This document shows positions 24,885 to 33,723 of a DNA stretch of 64,000 bases, one piece after another (positions within the stretch are counted from its first letter, which is position 1; each line of letters starts with the position of its first letter). The translations under genes were made by a program, and so were the position numbers. This DNA is from Desulfovibrio sp. ZJ209 (GTDB lineage Bacteria; Desulfobacterota; Desulfovibrionia; Desulfovibrionales; Desulfovibrionaceae), in the NCBI RefSeq assembly GCF_011039135.1, contig NZ_JAAKEJ010000001.1, forward strand, positions 310,001 to 374,000. The letters are read 5' to 3'. Under the pieces are notes generated by a model. The model saw nothing but the letters and a program-made list of their open reading frames with translations. It was not told the origin of the DNA and did no database searches.

Positions 24885-27052
24885 GAAGGCCCCGGGCAGG
24901 TTGCAGGATGCTCCCCGCAACGTGCGACCCTATGCCGGCCCGTGCCGAGGCCGCGCTGTGGCTGCTGCGCCTGATGGAACGGGACAGCGTTCCCGTTGAC
25001 GAGAGTTTTTTTGAGTTCGTGGGCTGGTGTTGCGGCGGCCTCAAGAGCCTTGTCAGGCCCGTGCAGGAGGCGGCTTCGGCCATATCGCGCCTCCCGGCGG
25101 GGGTGCGCAGCTCCGTGAAGCAGCTTTCCCGCCTCAGGGAAAGGCGCCTCGCCGCCCGTCTTGAAGAGCTTGCGGACGATTCGGGGCGCCTTGCGAGCGC
25201 CCTGGCTGGCCTTGTGCGTGAGGCCTTGGAGGAGTGCTCCGCCCAGCAGCGCGAAACCCCCATAACGGAACACATCAAGAATTTTTTCGGCCTGGACGAT
25301 GAGAGCATCGCCCTCTGCAAGTATGCCTTTTTTGTCCACAATCATGACCAGATAAGCAGGTATTTCAACTATCACCTGGATACCGAGCAGTACAGCAACC
25401 GGCATCTGGTGGCCTGCATGCTGCATCTCCCCGCCGCCCGTTGCAGCGAGCTCATCGCGGAACTGGCGGAAATTGGCATTCTTGACGACGGCGGTGACCT
25501 GAAACTCACCGGCAAGATAGAAAAAGCCTGGATGGGAGAAAATCCCGCCAGGCTGGAGGAGGCCTTCTGCCACCCGCTGGAAGGCGAGGTGCTGCCCCTT
25601 GGGCAGTTCAATATCCCCGCGGAGGCCGTGGCTCATGTACGCCGCCTCTTCGAGGGCCCCGCTGACCGGCCCCTGCATGTGCTGCTCTACGGCGCGCCGG
25701 GCACGGGCAAGACCACGTTTGCGCGCAGCCTCGCGCGGGAGCTGGGGTGCAAGGCCTGGGCAGTGGCCTGCGAGGGGGACGACACCGCCCAGGACCGCCG
25801 CCTCGCGCTCACGGGCTGCCTCAGGCGCGCGGCCCGTGATGAGGAGTCCTTCGTGCTGGTGGACGAGGCCGAGCGCATCCTGGAAACGGGTTCGGGGCGC
25901 CACTCCGGCGAGGTCTCGGATACCGCGTGGCTCAACCCCTTCCTTGAAAAGCCGGGCTCCCGCGTCCTCTGGATCACCAACAAGGTGAGCAACCTCGAGC
26001 AATCTGTGCGGCGCCGCTTTACCTACAGCGTCCACTTTCCCGAGCTCGGCAAGAGCGAGCGACACGCAATGTGGCGCAGGCTGCGCGAGAAGCACGGCCT
26101 TGAGGCGCGCCTCGGCGAGGGGGACATGGCAAAACTGGTGGAGCGCTATCCCGTCCAGGTGGCTGTCATGGAAAACGCCCTCAGGCAGGCTGTGCTCCCC
26201 GCCTTTAAGGAGGAAGGCGCGTTTGCCTGCGTGGACCGAGTGCTCCGTTCTTATATGACACTCCAGCGCGGCGGCAGGGCCGTATCCCCGCCCGGGAGCA
26301 CCCCGGGCTACAGCCTCGCCGGGGTGTGCACCGCGCGGCCCGTGGCGGATGTGGTGCGCCAGGCCGCAACGCTGGATGCCCTCATGCGCGATGGGCGCGA
26401 AGCGCCGGAGCCGGGCCTCGGCACGTTTCTCTTTTACGGGCCGCCCGGCACAGGCAAGACTGCGCTGGCCCGGCACCTCGCCGAAAGCGTGAACCGGGAA
26501 TGCCACATCCAGCGGGCGAGCGACCTGCTCTCGGCTTTTGTGGGCGAGACGGAGCAAAATATCGCCAGCGCCTTTGCCATGGCCGAGGCGCGCGGGGCCG
26601 TGCTCGTCATTGACGAGGTGGACAGTTTTCTCCAGAACCGGGCCGGGGCCGTGCGCAGCTGGGAAGTGTCGCAGACCAACGAATTCCTGACAGCCCTTGA
26701 GGCCTGCCGCGGCTTCTGCATCTGCGCCACCAACCTGCGCAAGGACATGGACCCCGCCGCCATGCGGCGCTTCAGCCTCAAGGTGGAATTCTGCTACGCC
26801 GGGCCCCCGCAGTTGCGGGCCCTCTATGCAAGCCTGCTCGCGCCCCTTGTGGAAGGGGAGCCGGACAAGGACCTCATGGAGGAGCTCTGCCGCCAAAAGG
26901 CCCTCACCCCGGGGGACTTCCACGCCGTGCGGATGCAGCACCGCCTCGCGCCCAGGGGGAGCTTCGGCCATGAGGCGCTCGTCGGGGCGCTCCTTGCCGA
27001 GCAGCGCATGAAGCTGGAATCCACAGCGAAGACCGTGGGCTTTACCCGTTGA
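24866..27052 (+). CDS. Tandem AAA+ ATPase (two AAA domains) of unknown target
   Basis: 728 aa. Residues 1-250 form a helical N-terminal region with a winged-helix-like part (ITEHIKNFFGLDD ... ELAEIGILDDGG). AAA-1: Walker A GAPGTGKTT (276-284), Walker B FVLVDEAE (D333, E334), candidate Arg finger in VRRRF (382-386). AAA-2: Walker A GPPGTGKTA (525-533), Walker B VLVIDEVDSF (D583, E584), MRRFSLKVEF with R634-R635. Both sites look catalytically complete, giving a Cdc48-like two-ring layout. AAGGAG lies 7 bases before the ATG. It follows the module/LRV proteins, probably as one functional unit that remodels a protein or complex. The specific role is unknown. Confidence 0.88.
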   Translation: MQERYMRRPRAGCRMLPATCDPMPARAEAALWLLRLMERDSVPVDESFFEFVGWCCGGLKSLVRPVQEAASAISRLPAGVRSSVKQLSRLRERRLAARLEELADDSGRLASALAGLVREALEECSAQQRETPITEHIKNFFGLDDESIALCKYAFFVHNHDQISRYFNYHLDTEQYSNRHLVACMLHLPAARCSELIAELAEIGILDDGGDLKLTGKIEKAWMGENPARLEEAFCHPLEGEVLPLGQFNIPAEAVAHVRRLFEGPADRPLHVLLYGAPGTGKTTFARSLARELGCKAWAVACEGDDTAQDRRLALTGCLRRAARDEESFVLVDEAERILETGSGRHSGEVSDTAWLNPFLEKPGSRVLWITNKVSNLEQSVRRRFTYSVHFPELGKSERHAMWRRLREKHGLEARLGEGDMAKLVERYPVQVAVMENALRQAVLPAFKEEGAFACVDRVLRSYMTLQRGGRAVSPPGSTPGYSLAGVCTARPVADVVRQAATLDALMRDGREAPEPGLGTFLFYGPPGTGKTALARHLAESVNRECHIQRASDLLSAFVGETEQNIASAFAMAEARGAVLVIDEVDSFLQNRAGAVRSWEVSQTNEFLTALEACRGFCICATNLRKDMDPAAMRRFSLKVEFCYAGPPQLRALYASLLAPLVEGEPDKDLMEELCRQKALTPGDFHAVRMQHRLAPRGSFGHEALVGALLAEQRMKLESTAKTVGFTR

Positions 27053-27060
27053 TGTGGTGA

Positions 27061-27122
27061 GAGGGAAGCCAACAGGGGTGGCCACGGCCGCGAGTGAGCT
27101 CCTTGCCCTGTTGGCTTCCCTC
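27061..27122. repeat. 17-bp perfect inverted repeat after the AAA+ gene
   Basis: Arms at 27061-27077 and 27106-27122 (GAGGGAAGCCAACAGGG and its complement) with a 28-base loop that itself contains GTGGCCAC. It starts 8 bases after the ATPase stop. No U-tract follows. It may be a terminator variant, an RNA-stabilising hairpin or a scar of a mobile element. The rest of 27123-27552 shows no supportable gene. Confidence 0.6.
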
Positions 27123-27552
27123 CAGTTGGGCACGCCGGGCATGTGCCTGCTTGCTCGCTGGGCGCGGGAGCTTGGGCGGCTGCTCCGCACCCGGCATTTT
27201 CTCGCACACCTCGCCGCGGACGAGGCAACCCGGATACAGAAAAGCCTTGAAGCGGCGGCAGGCCGGCTCCCCAGAGGTCCGGGAGATGCCGGACAGTGTG
27301 GCGGCGAGCCTCGCCCACGATGGGCCCGCTCCTTGATCCTGCGAAGGATGACCGGGCGCGCCCCGCGAGGACAGGGCGCTTTGGCTGCGCGTACTGGCGG
27401 GCACCGGGGCGGCATGCCTGTGGTGAGCGACCGGGTTCCCCACGGCGGCGGCCGGCCCTGGAGAAATGCTGCCAAAATGGAGTGGATAAGCAAGGAGCCT
27501 TTTAATGCACCGGCAAATCCCCTCCCCAAGGGATCGCAATGGGAGACAATCT

Positions 27553-28269
27553 TCAGTTTCTCCAATATATTTTATCGCAAAATTTGTGTAGCCTGCCCTC
27601 AAGTTCTGATAAAGCTGAGTCAACCTTACGAAGATGCTTTTTATGTAAAAGGAGAATATAAAATCGACTTGTATATCTCGAATATTTTATTATCCTGATA
27701 TAGTCAGCATTTTTAAATTCTGGTTTTGCTTGTAATTTTTTTATAAAATCTTTTTCTTTTATGCGAGGTTGATGTTGGTATATGAGTATACTTTGACCCT
27801 GATTATAATAACCAGCAATTTCTGCCCACTTAACATGCTTTTGGCTTGTCCTTTTTTCCGCCACCATTGCTTGTGTTTCGATTCCATTATCCGGATCAAG
27901 AAAAACGATATCTTTGCCGCCTAATTTTTCTAAAGCAGTAGTATGCCATAACTTCCTCTCTCCTTTGGGGACAGGAACACCATAAAATTCTGCGTGCACT
28001 ATGCCTAGCTCATCATTCTCTATAGTTTCGATATTTCGGTGCTTATTTACAATTATTTGTAACTGATCATACAATTCGGGGTCATACAGGCTATATGATG
28101 AATCTTTCAAATATTTAGTAAACTTACCGTCGTCTTGTTTTTTTAGCTCATGAGCGCCGGGAATTGTTTTATACCAGTTAATGGCAAGGGTTAAACGATG
28201 CTTGGTAATGGCCCTCAACAGGCCCAGTTTGCCATAATCTCCTATATCTCCAACATAGCGATCTTGCAT
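27553..28269 (-). CDS. AT-rich conserved hypothetical protein (YVGDIGDYGKLGLLR family)
   Basis: 238 aa from the ATG at 28269 with AGAAGAGAT before it; the reading frame extends upstream without an SD. The N-terminus MQDRYVGDIGDYGKLGLLRA and a central IVFLDPDNGIE are typical, from memory, of a widespread family of unknown function seen on mobile or accessory DNA. Other landmarks are ELYDQLQIIV and SILIYQHQPRIKEKDF. Base composition is strikingly AT-rich compared with neighbours, and codon use is unlike the host (AAA, ATA, TTA frequent). This indicates recent acquisition. No partner gene is recognisable next to it. Confidence 0.78.
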   Translation of the reverse strand: MQDRYVGDIGDYGKLGLLRAITKHRLTLAINWYKTIPGAHELKKQDDGKFTKYLKDSSYSLYDPELYDQLQIIVNKHRNIETIENDELGIVHAEFYGVPVPKGERKLWHTTALEKLGGKDIVFLDPDNGIETQAMVAEKRTSQKHVKWAEIAGYYNQGQSILIYQHQPRIKEKDFIKKLQAKPEFKNADYIRIIKYSRYTSRFYILLLHKKHLRKVDSALSELEGRLHKFCDKIYWRN

Positions 28270-28383
28270 ATCTCTTCTCACATCATTTGGATTTTTCGTG
28301 AAAATAGGTACCGTTTTCAGTACTCTTAAACCCTTTGTTCCCTGTTTCCAGAAAATGCGTATTCCCGCACTCTGCGGTCTCAA

Positions 28384-29359
28384 TCATCGGCGTGGCCCGC
28401 TGCCACAGACGTTTTCCAATGGAAAACAGCTCATGCCAAAAGTTTTGCAGGAGTCCAGGCGCCCCCACAGAGAACTGATCGACACGTTCCACTACCTGTT
28501 TAAAACAAGAGGGTCAATGACGTTTGTGGGCCAGGGGGAGTTCTCCAAGGCAACAGCTCCTGTTGGTTGCGCGGCTGCGATTGGGGCTGAACGCGCGCGC
28601 AGGATTTGCACAGCTCGTTGCAGCGCCGGGGCAGCCATGGTCGGCCATTCGTGGCGTGCGCGGACGAGAACCGCATCGTGCCTTCCTGCCCGGCAGGGAG
28701 AGGCGGCATATCCGCAGGAGCCTGTCCCCGGGCCTCTCCCACGCATACAGCCGAACTGGCGGCTTGGATTCCAGAGAGGCAGGCGGGAAAGTTGGCGCCC
28801 AAGGTCTGGGTGAGGGCGCCGAACCATGCTGCCTGCACCGGGGGCACTGGCGGTCCGCCAGCCCCGGCCTGCTTGACGCGCCCCGCGATACGAGCATCGC
28901 GCGTCAGCCGCCAGCAAGGGCGCATGAGGTTGGGGCCGATCTGTGGGGTCGGCCCGACTCGCGAGTTGAACGCCCCGCAGGATGTCGGCGTCACAGAGCG
29001 CAGTGGATGGCCCCCCGCCCATGACCAGGAAGCACGCTCTCGGGACAATCCCGCATTTTCTTGGCATGCGTTCCAGAAGCGGCAGGCTTGCCCTCGGGTT
29101 CAGCTCCGATGGCTGGGGCCCATGTGGCCACGTGGTTTTGTTGGATACGACGAGGATGCCGGAATCATGTTGATCCACGTGATTTGGCATCCTGCGGGTT
29201 CTTCAGGAGAGAATTTGGGGACTGGGGTCTTCCTGAACCGGCAAGTGATGAAGCCAGCGGATGTTGCATGTATGTGTTGGAGTTTCGCCGCGGCTTGCAC
29301 GTTCCTCAGGAATGCTCGTATTGCCTCAAGGCAACGTTTTTAGCCGGCACTGCGACAGG
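28384..29359. other. Gene-poor stretch, no supportable gene
   Basis: Several overlapping open frames exist on both strands, but none has a convincing SD, a domain or a biased codon pattern. Composition shifts from AT-rich (below about 28400) to GC-rich. It reads as eroded accessory DNA between two isolated minus-strand genes. Confidence 0.5.
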
Positions 29360-30166
29360 CTAGCCCGCAAGGTCGCGCACAGAATTTTTCCGGTCGGTGA
29401 CATGCTTCAGGATATCCGCGAGCATCAGCGAATAGGCATCGCCCCTTTCAAGAAGTGGCGGGAGAGCGCCTTCGAGGGTAGGCAGGCACGGGATATGTGG
29501 GGAATCAAGTTCTGCGGCGGCGCTCCCGGGGGCGAGATAAATGATCTTCATGGGCTTGTGCCATAAAGATTTTTTGCCTCCGCCGAGATAGTCAAGGAGC
29601 TCCGCCAGGGTGAGTAAATATTTCTTTGATCTGTTGCTGGGGCGCCATGCATATTCCAGCGTTCTCACGCATTCCAGCGCGCGCTCCACATTGCCAGTCT
29701 CCCCCGCATCACAATTCGTAATTCTTTTGAAGCACCGGGCGAATGCGCCGTCATCCCCAGCACTCTCCTTGATGCGGCCAAGCGGGTACTCCTTCGCCAG
29801 TATTTTAAGCAACTGTTTGCCCAGGGATTCGCCGAAGGTCCATTGACCGCATGCAGCCTCATAGTGAGCGAGCTGTGTGGCACTGATGCTGGCTGGTGTG
29901 GTTTTCAGCTCAGTGAGGTAGACGCAAGCATCGTCTGCAAGGACATAATCGATCTTGAAGCCCCGGTTGTCCCTGTGCTGCGCGGCAAGCGGGATTGACA
30001 TCTCTTTTGCGACATAGATTGTCTTCAGGCCACACTGGCGGTTGACGATATAAGCCAGACGCGGCCGGATCAGGCAGCCGATTGTCGTTTCCGCGGTGAC
30101 ATTCGGTGTAAAATAATCCCTGATGACGCAGTCCCGCACAATCTCGCTTATGCTTGCTTCTTCCAT
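29360..30166 (-). CDS. Hypothetical protein with PD-(D/E)XK-like core
   Basis: 268 aa. The ATG at 30166 is supported by AAGGAGAAGG. After a possible recognition or scaffold region, FKIDYVLADDACVYLTELKT gives the D...ExK arrangement (Asp, then Glu-x-Lys on the next strand) typical of PD-(D/E)XK nuclease folds. A helical C-terminal half follows with KIIYLAP and LADILKHVTD. It could be a nuclease or a domain with lost activity. It is isolated in the gene-poor island beside tRNA-Leu, consistent with a defence or mobile-element cargo gene, but nothing else proves this. Confidence 0.6.
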   Translation of the reverse strand: MEEASISEIVRDCVIRDYFTPNVTAETTIGCLIRPRLAYIVNRQCGLKTIYVAKEMSIPLAAQHRDNRGFKIDYVLADDACVYLTELKTTPASISATQLAHYEAACGQWTFGESLGKQLLKILAKEYPLGRIKESAGDDGAFARCFKRITNCDAGETGNVERALECVRTLEYAWRPSNRSKKYLLTLAELLDYLGGGKKSLWHKPMKIIYLAPGSAAAELDSPHIPCLPTLEGALPPLLERGDAYSLMLADILKHVTDRKNSVRDLAG

Positions 30167-31465
30167 CACCTTCTCCTTGCCCGGTTGAAGAAGTGCCCGG
30201 TTGCATCTTGGCGTCCCTGCCGGGGTAGCCCGCTGTGTGGCGAGAAATCAGCGGAAAAGGCAAATTTTCTCCTCCCGGTTGAAACCTGGGCTGTGCAGCC
30301 GAAGAGGAAGGTGCACATGTTTAACCAAAAAAGTTAGCCGCGTTCTTCCCTGTGGCTGCCACACCACTGCACCAGCATTACCACTCTTTTGGCGCCAGTA
30401 AAAGTGTTCCGGCCTGATGGCTCATGGGCAAACGCCGCGTTGCGCTCCTCAAAATTTTCCCTTTCATCGATCTCAGCGGTCGCCCAAGGGCGTTGCGCCA
30501 CATGGTCCGTGGCCCTCTTCTGGGCCTGTGACGTCCACATCCCCGGGAACGCCCAACATCCGTTGAGGAGATTTTTCAGGAGCCGACGCCCTATGGAGCG
30601 CCCTGTCCACCAAAGGCAGCGCAATCGCCCTGCGTGGCCCTCCCGTTGGGTTCCAGCTTGCTGTCAGCCCTTGGGGCAAGGCCCGGGCTTTTCGCGAATA
30701 CGAACAGAAGTGGAGCCCATGAGCCTTCCCTGCAAGCGCATGGCCCCTCCTCGATAAATAATGGGGAGCTGGCGCCCCTCCACAAGGCCGGGATCTTTAC
30801 CATGCACATAGGGGGAGCCCAATCGCAAGGAGCCGCCCGGAACAATGCGGAAAGGCAGAGGCTGCCATAAACCAAGGCGGGCCGCGTCAGGAAATCCGGG
30901 CACTCGGCAAGCCGGAGAGGCGCCGCGAGGGGAAGGGCGGCCGGGCAGGCTGGGGCGCGCCCTAGGCCCCACAATCCGGCGCCTGCACGAGCCAAGTCCC
31001 GGGCATCCATGAGGGACGCGTAAAACGGGGAGGGGCTTCGCCGCAGTGTTTCGACGAAGTCCGTCGAAAAAGGGCATCATTATGGTGACGCCCCGGCCGC
31101 GTGTTTGCGCGGAGTTCGACAGCTAGTGGCAACAGAAATCCCGGCATGGGGCAAGCCCGCCCCGCGCCTCCCGGAGCCGGGCTGGCATAAAATGCCGATG
31201 GTCCGCACTCAGCAGGGGCGACTTCGTTTTTTATCCGGGCTCCTGTGTCAGGGCCACGGGCTTTGCACCGGCCACGCTTTGGGGGAGACTCAAAGATGTG
31301 GGGCACCCCAGCCCCCCGCGTGCGAAAAGTGAAGCGTGGCGGGAAGCACGAAAAAGTCCATCCCAGCCCGGACTTTTTGTTGGCGTCCAACCTGTGCCGT
31401 TGTATCCGCAAAACAGTGCCAACTTGCGCGCCCGCTTATTTGAGCGCGATAAATCAGCCCAAGAC
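30167..31465. other. Gene-poor stretch next to tRNA-Leu, no supportable gene
   Basis: About 1.3 kb with only short conflicting ORFs on both strands and no recognisable domain, integrase or transposase. Possibly degraded island DNA adjoining the tRNA 3' end. Confidence 0.5.
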
Positions 31466-31512
31466 AGAAAAAAGGGTTTGCGGCCGGCTGTCAGCTCGTA
31501 CCGCAAACCCTT
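31466..31512 (-). terminator. Rho-independent terminator of tRNA-Leu
   Basis: On the minus strand, AAGGGTTTGCGG and CCGCAAACCCTT (12 perfect pairs: 31512-31501 / 31483-31472) are followed by a run of T. It starts 10 bases past the CCA end of the tRNA. Confidence 0.88.
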
Positions 31513-31521
31513 GAATTTCCG

Positions 31522-31608
31522 TGGTACCGGGAGCGAGACTTGAACTCGCAAGGGCGTGAACCCGGCGGATTTTGAGTCCGCTGCGTCTACCAATTCCACC
31601 ATCCCGGC
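31522..31608 (-). tRNA. tRNA-Leu (anticodon CAA)
   Basis: 87 nt with encoded CCA. Acceptor GCCGGGA pairs with TCCCGGT. The anticodon stem GCGGA/TCCGC holds loop CTCAAAA, giving anticodon CAA for UUG codons. There is a long variable arm as in class II tRNAs and a T-loop GTTCAAGTC. The 3' end points at the gene-poor island (27-31.5 kb), the usual orientation for tRNA-targeted integration. Confidence 0.96.
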
Positions 31609-31617
31609 ACAGCGGTT

Positions 31618-31646
31618 TTTCTAGTCCGGCGCGCGGGATTCGTCAA
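31618..31646 (-). promoter_or_regulatory. tRNA-Leu promoter
   Basis: On the minus strand, TTGACG (31646-31641) and TAGAAA (31623-31618) are spaced by 17 bases, ending 9 bases before the tRNA 5' end. Confidence 0.7.
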
Positions 31647-31759
31647 GACATCTTCGGCCGGGCGGCCACTCCAGCGGCGAAGCAAGCGCCCGTGCAGCCG
31701 GCGGAGGAGGGCGCCTGCCGCCATCGCGGCGGGGTCAAAAAATTTTCTCAAAAAAAGCA

Positions 31760-31789
31760 TTGAATTTTATCCGCCACGTCAAGTAAAAT
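31760..31789 (+). promoter_or_regulatory. Candidate promoter of TRAP operon 2
   Basis: TTGAAT (31760-31765) and TAAAAT (31784-31789) with an 18-base spacer in an AT-rich patch, leaving a 170-base leader. Consensus match only. Confidence 0.5.
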
Positions 31790-31960
31790 TGGCTGCAAGC
31801 GATAGCTCCACGGATCTTCGATCCGTCCCGGCGCGGCATGGGCGTCACCGGCGCATCCGGTGAGGCCAAGGCCTGGTCCCGCCCAGCGCATCCCCCGGTT
31901 GGTGCGTGGCGGTTTCGGGGCTCGGGTAGCCGGGTTCACCATCAAAGGAGGATTTCTGTG

Positions 31961-32974
31961 ATGAAACGCATTGTCGCCATGTGCGTGGCGCTGGGCCTTT
32001 TCTGCGGGCTCGCGCTCTCCATCGCCCCCTCGGCCGAGGCCAAGACGGTCATCAAGATCGCCGGCATGAAACCCGAGGGCGAGCCGGAAACTGTGGGTAT
32101 GCACAAGTTCGGTGAATACCTGGAGAAACTTTCCAACGGCAAGTACGAAGTGCAGGTCTATCCCAACAGCATGCTCGGCAAGGAAGACTCGTACATCGAC
32201 CAGACCAAGCGCGGCACCATCCAGATGTGCGCCACGGGCACCCAGATGTCCAAGTTCCATCCGGCCATGGCCATGCTGGAAACGCCCATGCTCTATGAAG
32301 ACCTTGACCACGCCCACCGCGCCATGAAGGGCGACACGTTCAAGCTCATCACCGACGGCTTCACCGAGAAGTCCGGCATGCGCACCATGAACGTGTTTCC
32401 CCTGGGCTTCCGCCACTTCTACACCAAGAACCCGGTGAAGAGCATCGACGACATCAAGGGCCTCAAGATGCGCGTGCCCAACATCCCGCTCTACACCAAC
32501 TTCGCCAAGGAAGCGGGCATCTCCGGCCAGCCCATGCCCTTCGCGGAAGTGATGACCTCCATTGAGTCCGGCGCCATCGACGGCGGCGACAGCCCCCTGA
32601 GCGACATCGCCTCCACCGGCGTGTACGAGTACGCCCCCGAAGTGACCAAGACCGGCCACATCCTCGTGCTCCACTCCCTGTTCATCAATGACAAGTTCTA
32701 CAAGAACCTGCCCGAGCAGGACCGCAAGTGGTTCGACGAAGCCGCCGAGATGGCCGCCGAGGACGTGTGGAAGCTGATGGTGCAGGCCGACCAGGACGCG
32801 GAGAAGAAGATCACCGCCGGCAAGGGCAAGATCACCGAGCCCACGCCTGAACTCAAGAAGTACATGACCGAAGCCGGCGAGCGCAGCTGGACCCTGTTCA
32901 CTGACCCGAACAGCAAGCAGCATGTGCCCAACGCCAAGGAAATCCTCGAGAGCGCCAAGCGCTACGCGAAGTAG
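31961..32974 (+). CDS. TRAP transporter substrate-binding protein 2 (DctP family)
   Basis: 337 aa. Signal peptide MKRIVAMCVALGLFCGLALS ending at PSAEA. DctP motifs: KIAGMKPEGEPETVGMHKFG, YPNSMLGKEDSYIDQTKRG, IKGLKMRVPNIPLY (conserved Arg) and ESGAIDGGDSPLSD. AAAGGAGG is 9 bases before the ATG; a GTG just upstream is an alternative start. It is clearly diverged from the DctP at 10497, so the ligand probably differs. First gene of dctP-dctQ-dctM (31961-35010). Confidence 0.93.
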   Translation: MKRIVAMCVALGLFCGLALSIAPSAEAKTVIKIAGMKPEGEPETVGMHKFGEYLEKLSNGKYEVQVYPNSMLGKEDSYIDQTKRGTIQMCATGTQMSKFHPAMAMLETPMLYEDLDHAHRAMKGDTFKLITDGFTEKSGMRTMNVFPLGFRHFYTKNPVKSIDDIKGLKMRVPNIPLYTNFAKEAGISGQPMPFAEVMTSIESGAIDGGDSPLSDIASTGVYEYAPEVTKTGHILVLHSLFINDKFYKNLPEQDRKWFDEAAEMAAEDVWKLMVQADQDAEKKITAGKGKITEPTPELKKYMTEAGERSWTLFTDPNSKQHVPNAKEILESAKRYAK

Positions 32975-32985
32975 GTCCATCGTGC

Positions 32986-33016
32986 CGGGGCTCCGTGCAC
33001 CATGCACGGGGCCCCG
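32986..33016 (+). promoter_or_regulatory. Hairpin between dctP and dctQ of TRAP operon 2
   Basis: Arms CGGGGCTCCGTGCA (32986-32999) and TGCACGGGGCCCCG (33003-33016), 13 of 14 paired, loop CCA, followed by CTTT. Same location as the hairpins in TRAP operon 1. Likely differential-expression structure (inferred). Confidence 0.6.
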
Positions 33017-33135
33017 CTTTGCGGCGTTTGGCAGGCTCCGGCGGCACGGCTGGGGCCCCCGGAATGTCCTGGCGGAGAGTTCCGCTTCATCCACCAATCC
33101 CGGTCATCCCCCGGTCATCCGTTGATGAGGTCATT

Positions 33136-33714
33136 ATGCCAACACAGCCCGACAAGGAACATCTGGAAAGCTCCAGAGACCCGGCCGAATACGCACAGGT
33201 GTTGGACACCGTGCCGGAAGCGGAACCTGCCCCCCACCAGGATACCCTTGGGGAATTTCTCTTTCAGATTTTTTGCGCCGTTATCTTTCTTGGCATGATC
33301 GGCCTCGTGTTTTACAATGCCATGCTGCGCTACCTGTTCTCCTCCAGCTATCCCCCGAGCGAGGAGTGGGCCAGGTTCCTCTTCATCTACATCACCTTCT
33401 TCGGCTCCATCGAAGCGTTCTACCGCAGGAAGCACATCGCGGTGGACATGTTCGTGGACATGCTCCACGGCGCTTCGCGGAAGACCGTCGAGGTCATCGC
33501 GAGCATCATCGGCATCATCGTCATGGCCATCCTGCTCTGGGGCGGCGTCGAGTATGTCATGAGCACCTATGACCAGGAATCGGTCTCCACGGGCGTGAAC
33601 ATGACCTTCATTTACGGCACCCTGCCCATCATGGCGGCCGCCGCGCTCGTCATCCTGATCCGGGATTTCATCGCGCTTTTGAAGCGCCCCGCTTCCGAAT
33701 TCAAGAAGGCGTAG
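33136..33714 (+). CDS. TRAP transporter small permease 2 (DctQ family)
   Basis: 192 aa. About 40 hydrophilic N-terminal residues, then four membrane helices. Landmarks: MLRYLFSSSYPPSEEWARFLFIY and YRRKHIAVDMFVD. GATGAGG precedes the ATG. The DctM gene follows 9 bases downstream. Confidence 0.92.
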   Translation: MPTQPDKEHLESSRDPAEYAQVLDTVPEAEPAPHQDTLGEFLFQIFCAVIFLGMIGLVFYNAMLRYLFSSSYPPSEEWARFLFIYITFFGSIEAFYRRKHIAVDMFVDMLHGASRKTVEVIASIIGIIVMAILLWGGVEYVMSTYDQESVSTGVNMTFIYGTLPIMAAAALVILIRDFIALLKRPASEFKKA

Positions 33715-33723
33715 GGGGAAGAT

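Noticed and set aside
27054..27698. 214-codon plus-strand ORF after the AAA+ gene
   Set aside because: Runs through the 17-bp inverted repeat and into the antisense of the AT-rich gene; no SD or domain.
28492..29343. Overlapping ORFs of 180-245 codons on both strands
   Set aside because: No SD, no domain, and open frames on both strands as expected from GC-rich random sequence.
30389..31411. Several ORFs of 95-150 codons before tRNA-Leu
   Set aside because: Mutually overlapping, no recognisable motif; searched for integrase and transposase motifs and found none.
31522..31608. Direct repeat of the tRNA-Leu 3' end marking an island boundary
   Set aside because: No second copy of the 3' segment was found by eye in 21-31 kb; the other boundary may be absent or outside.
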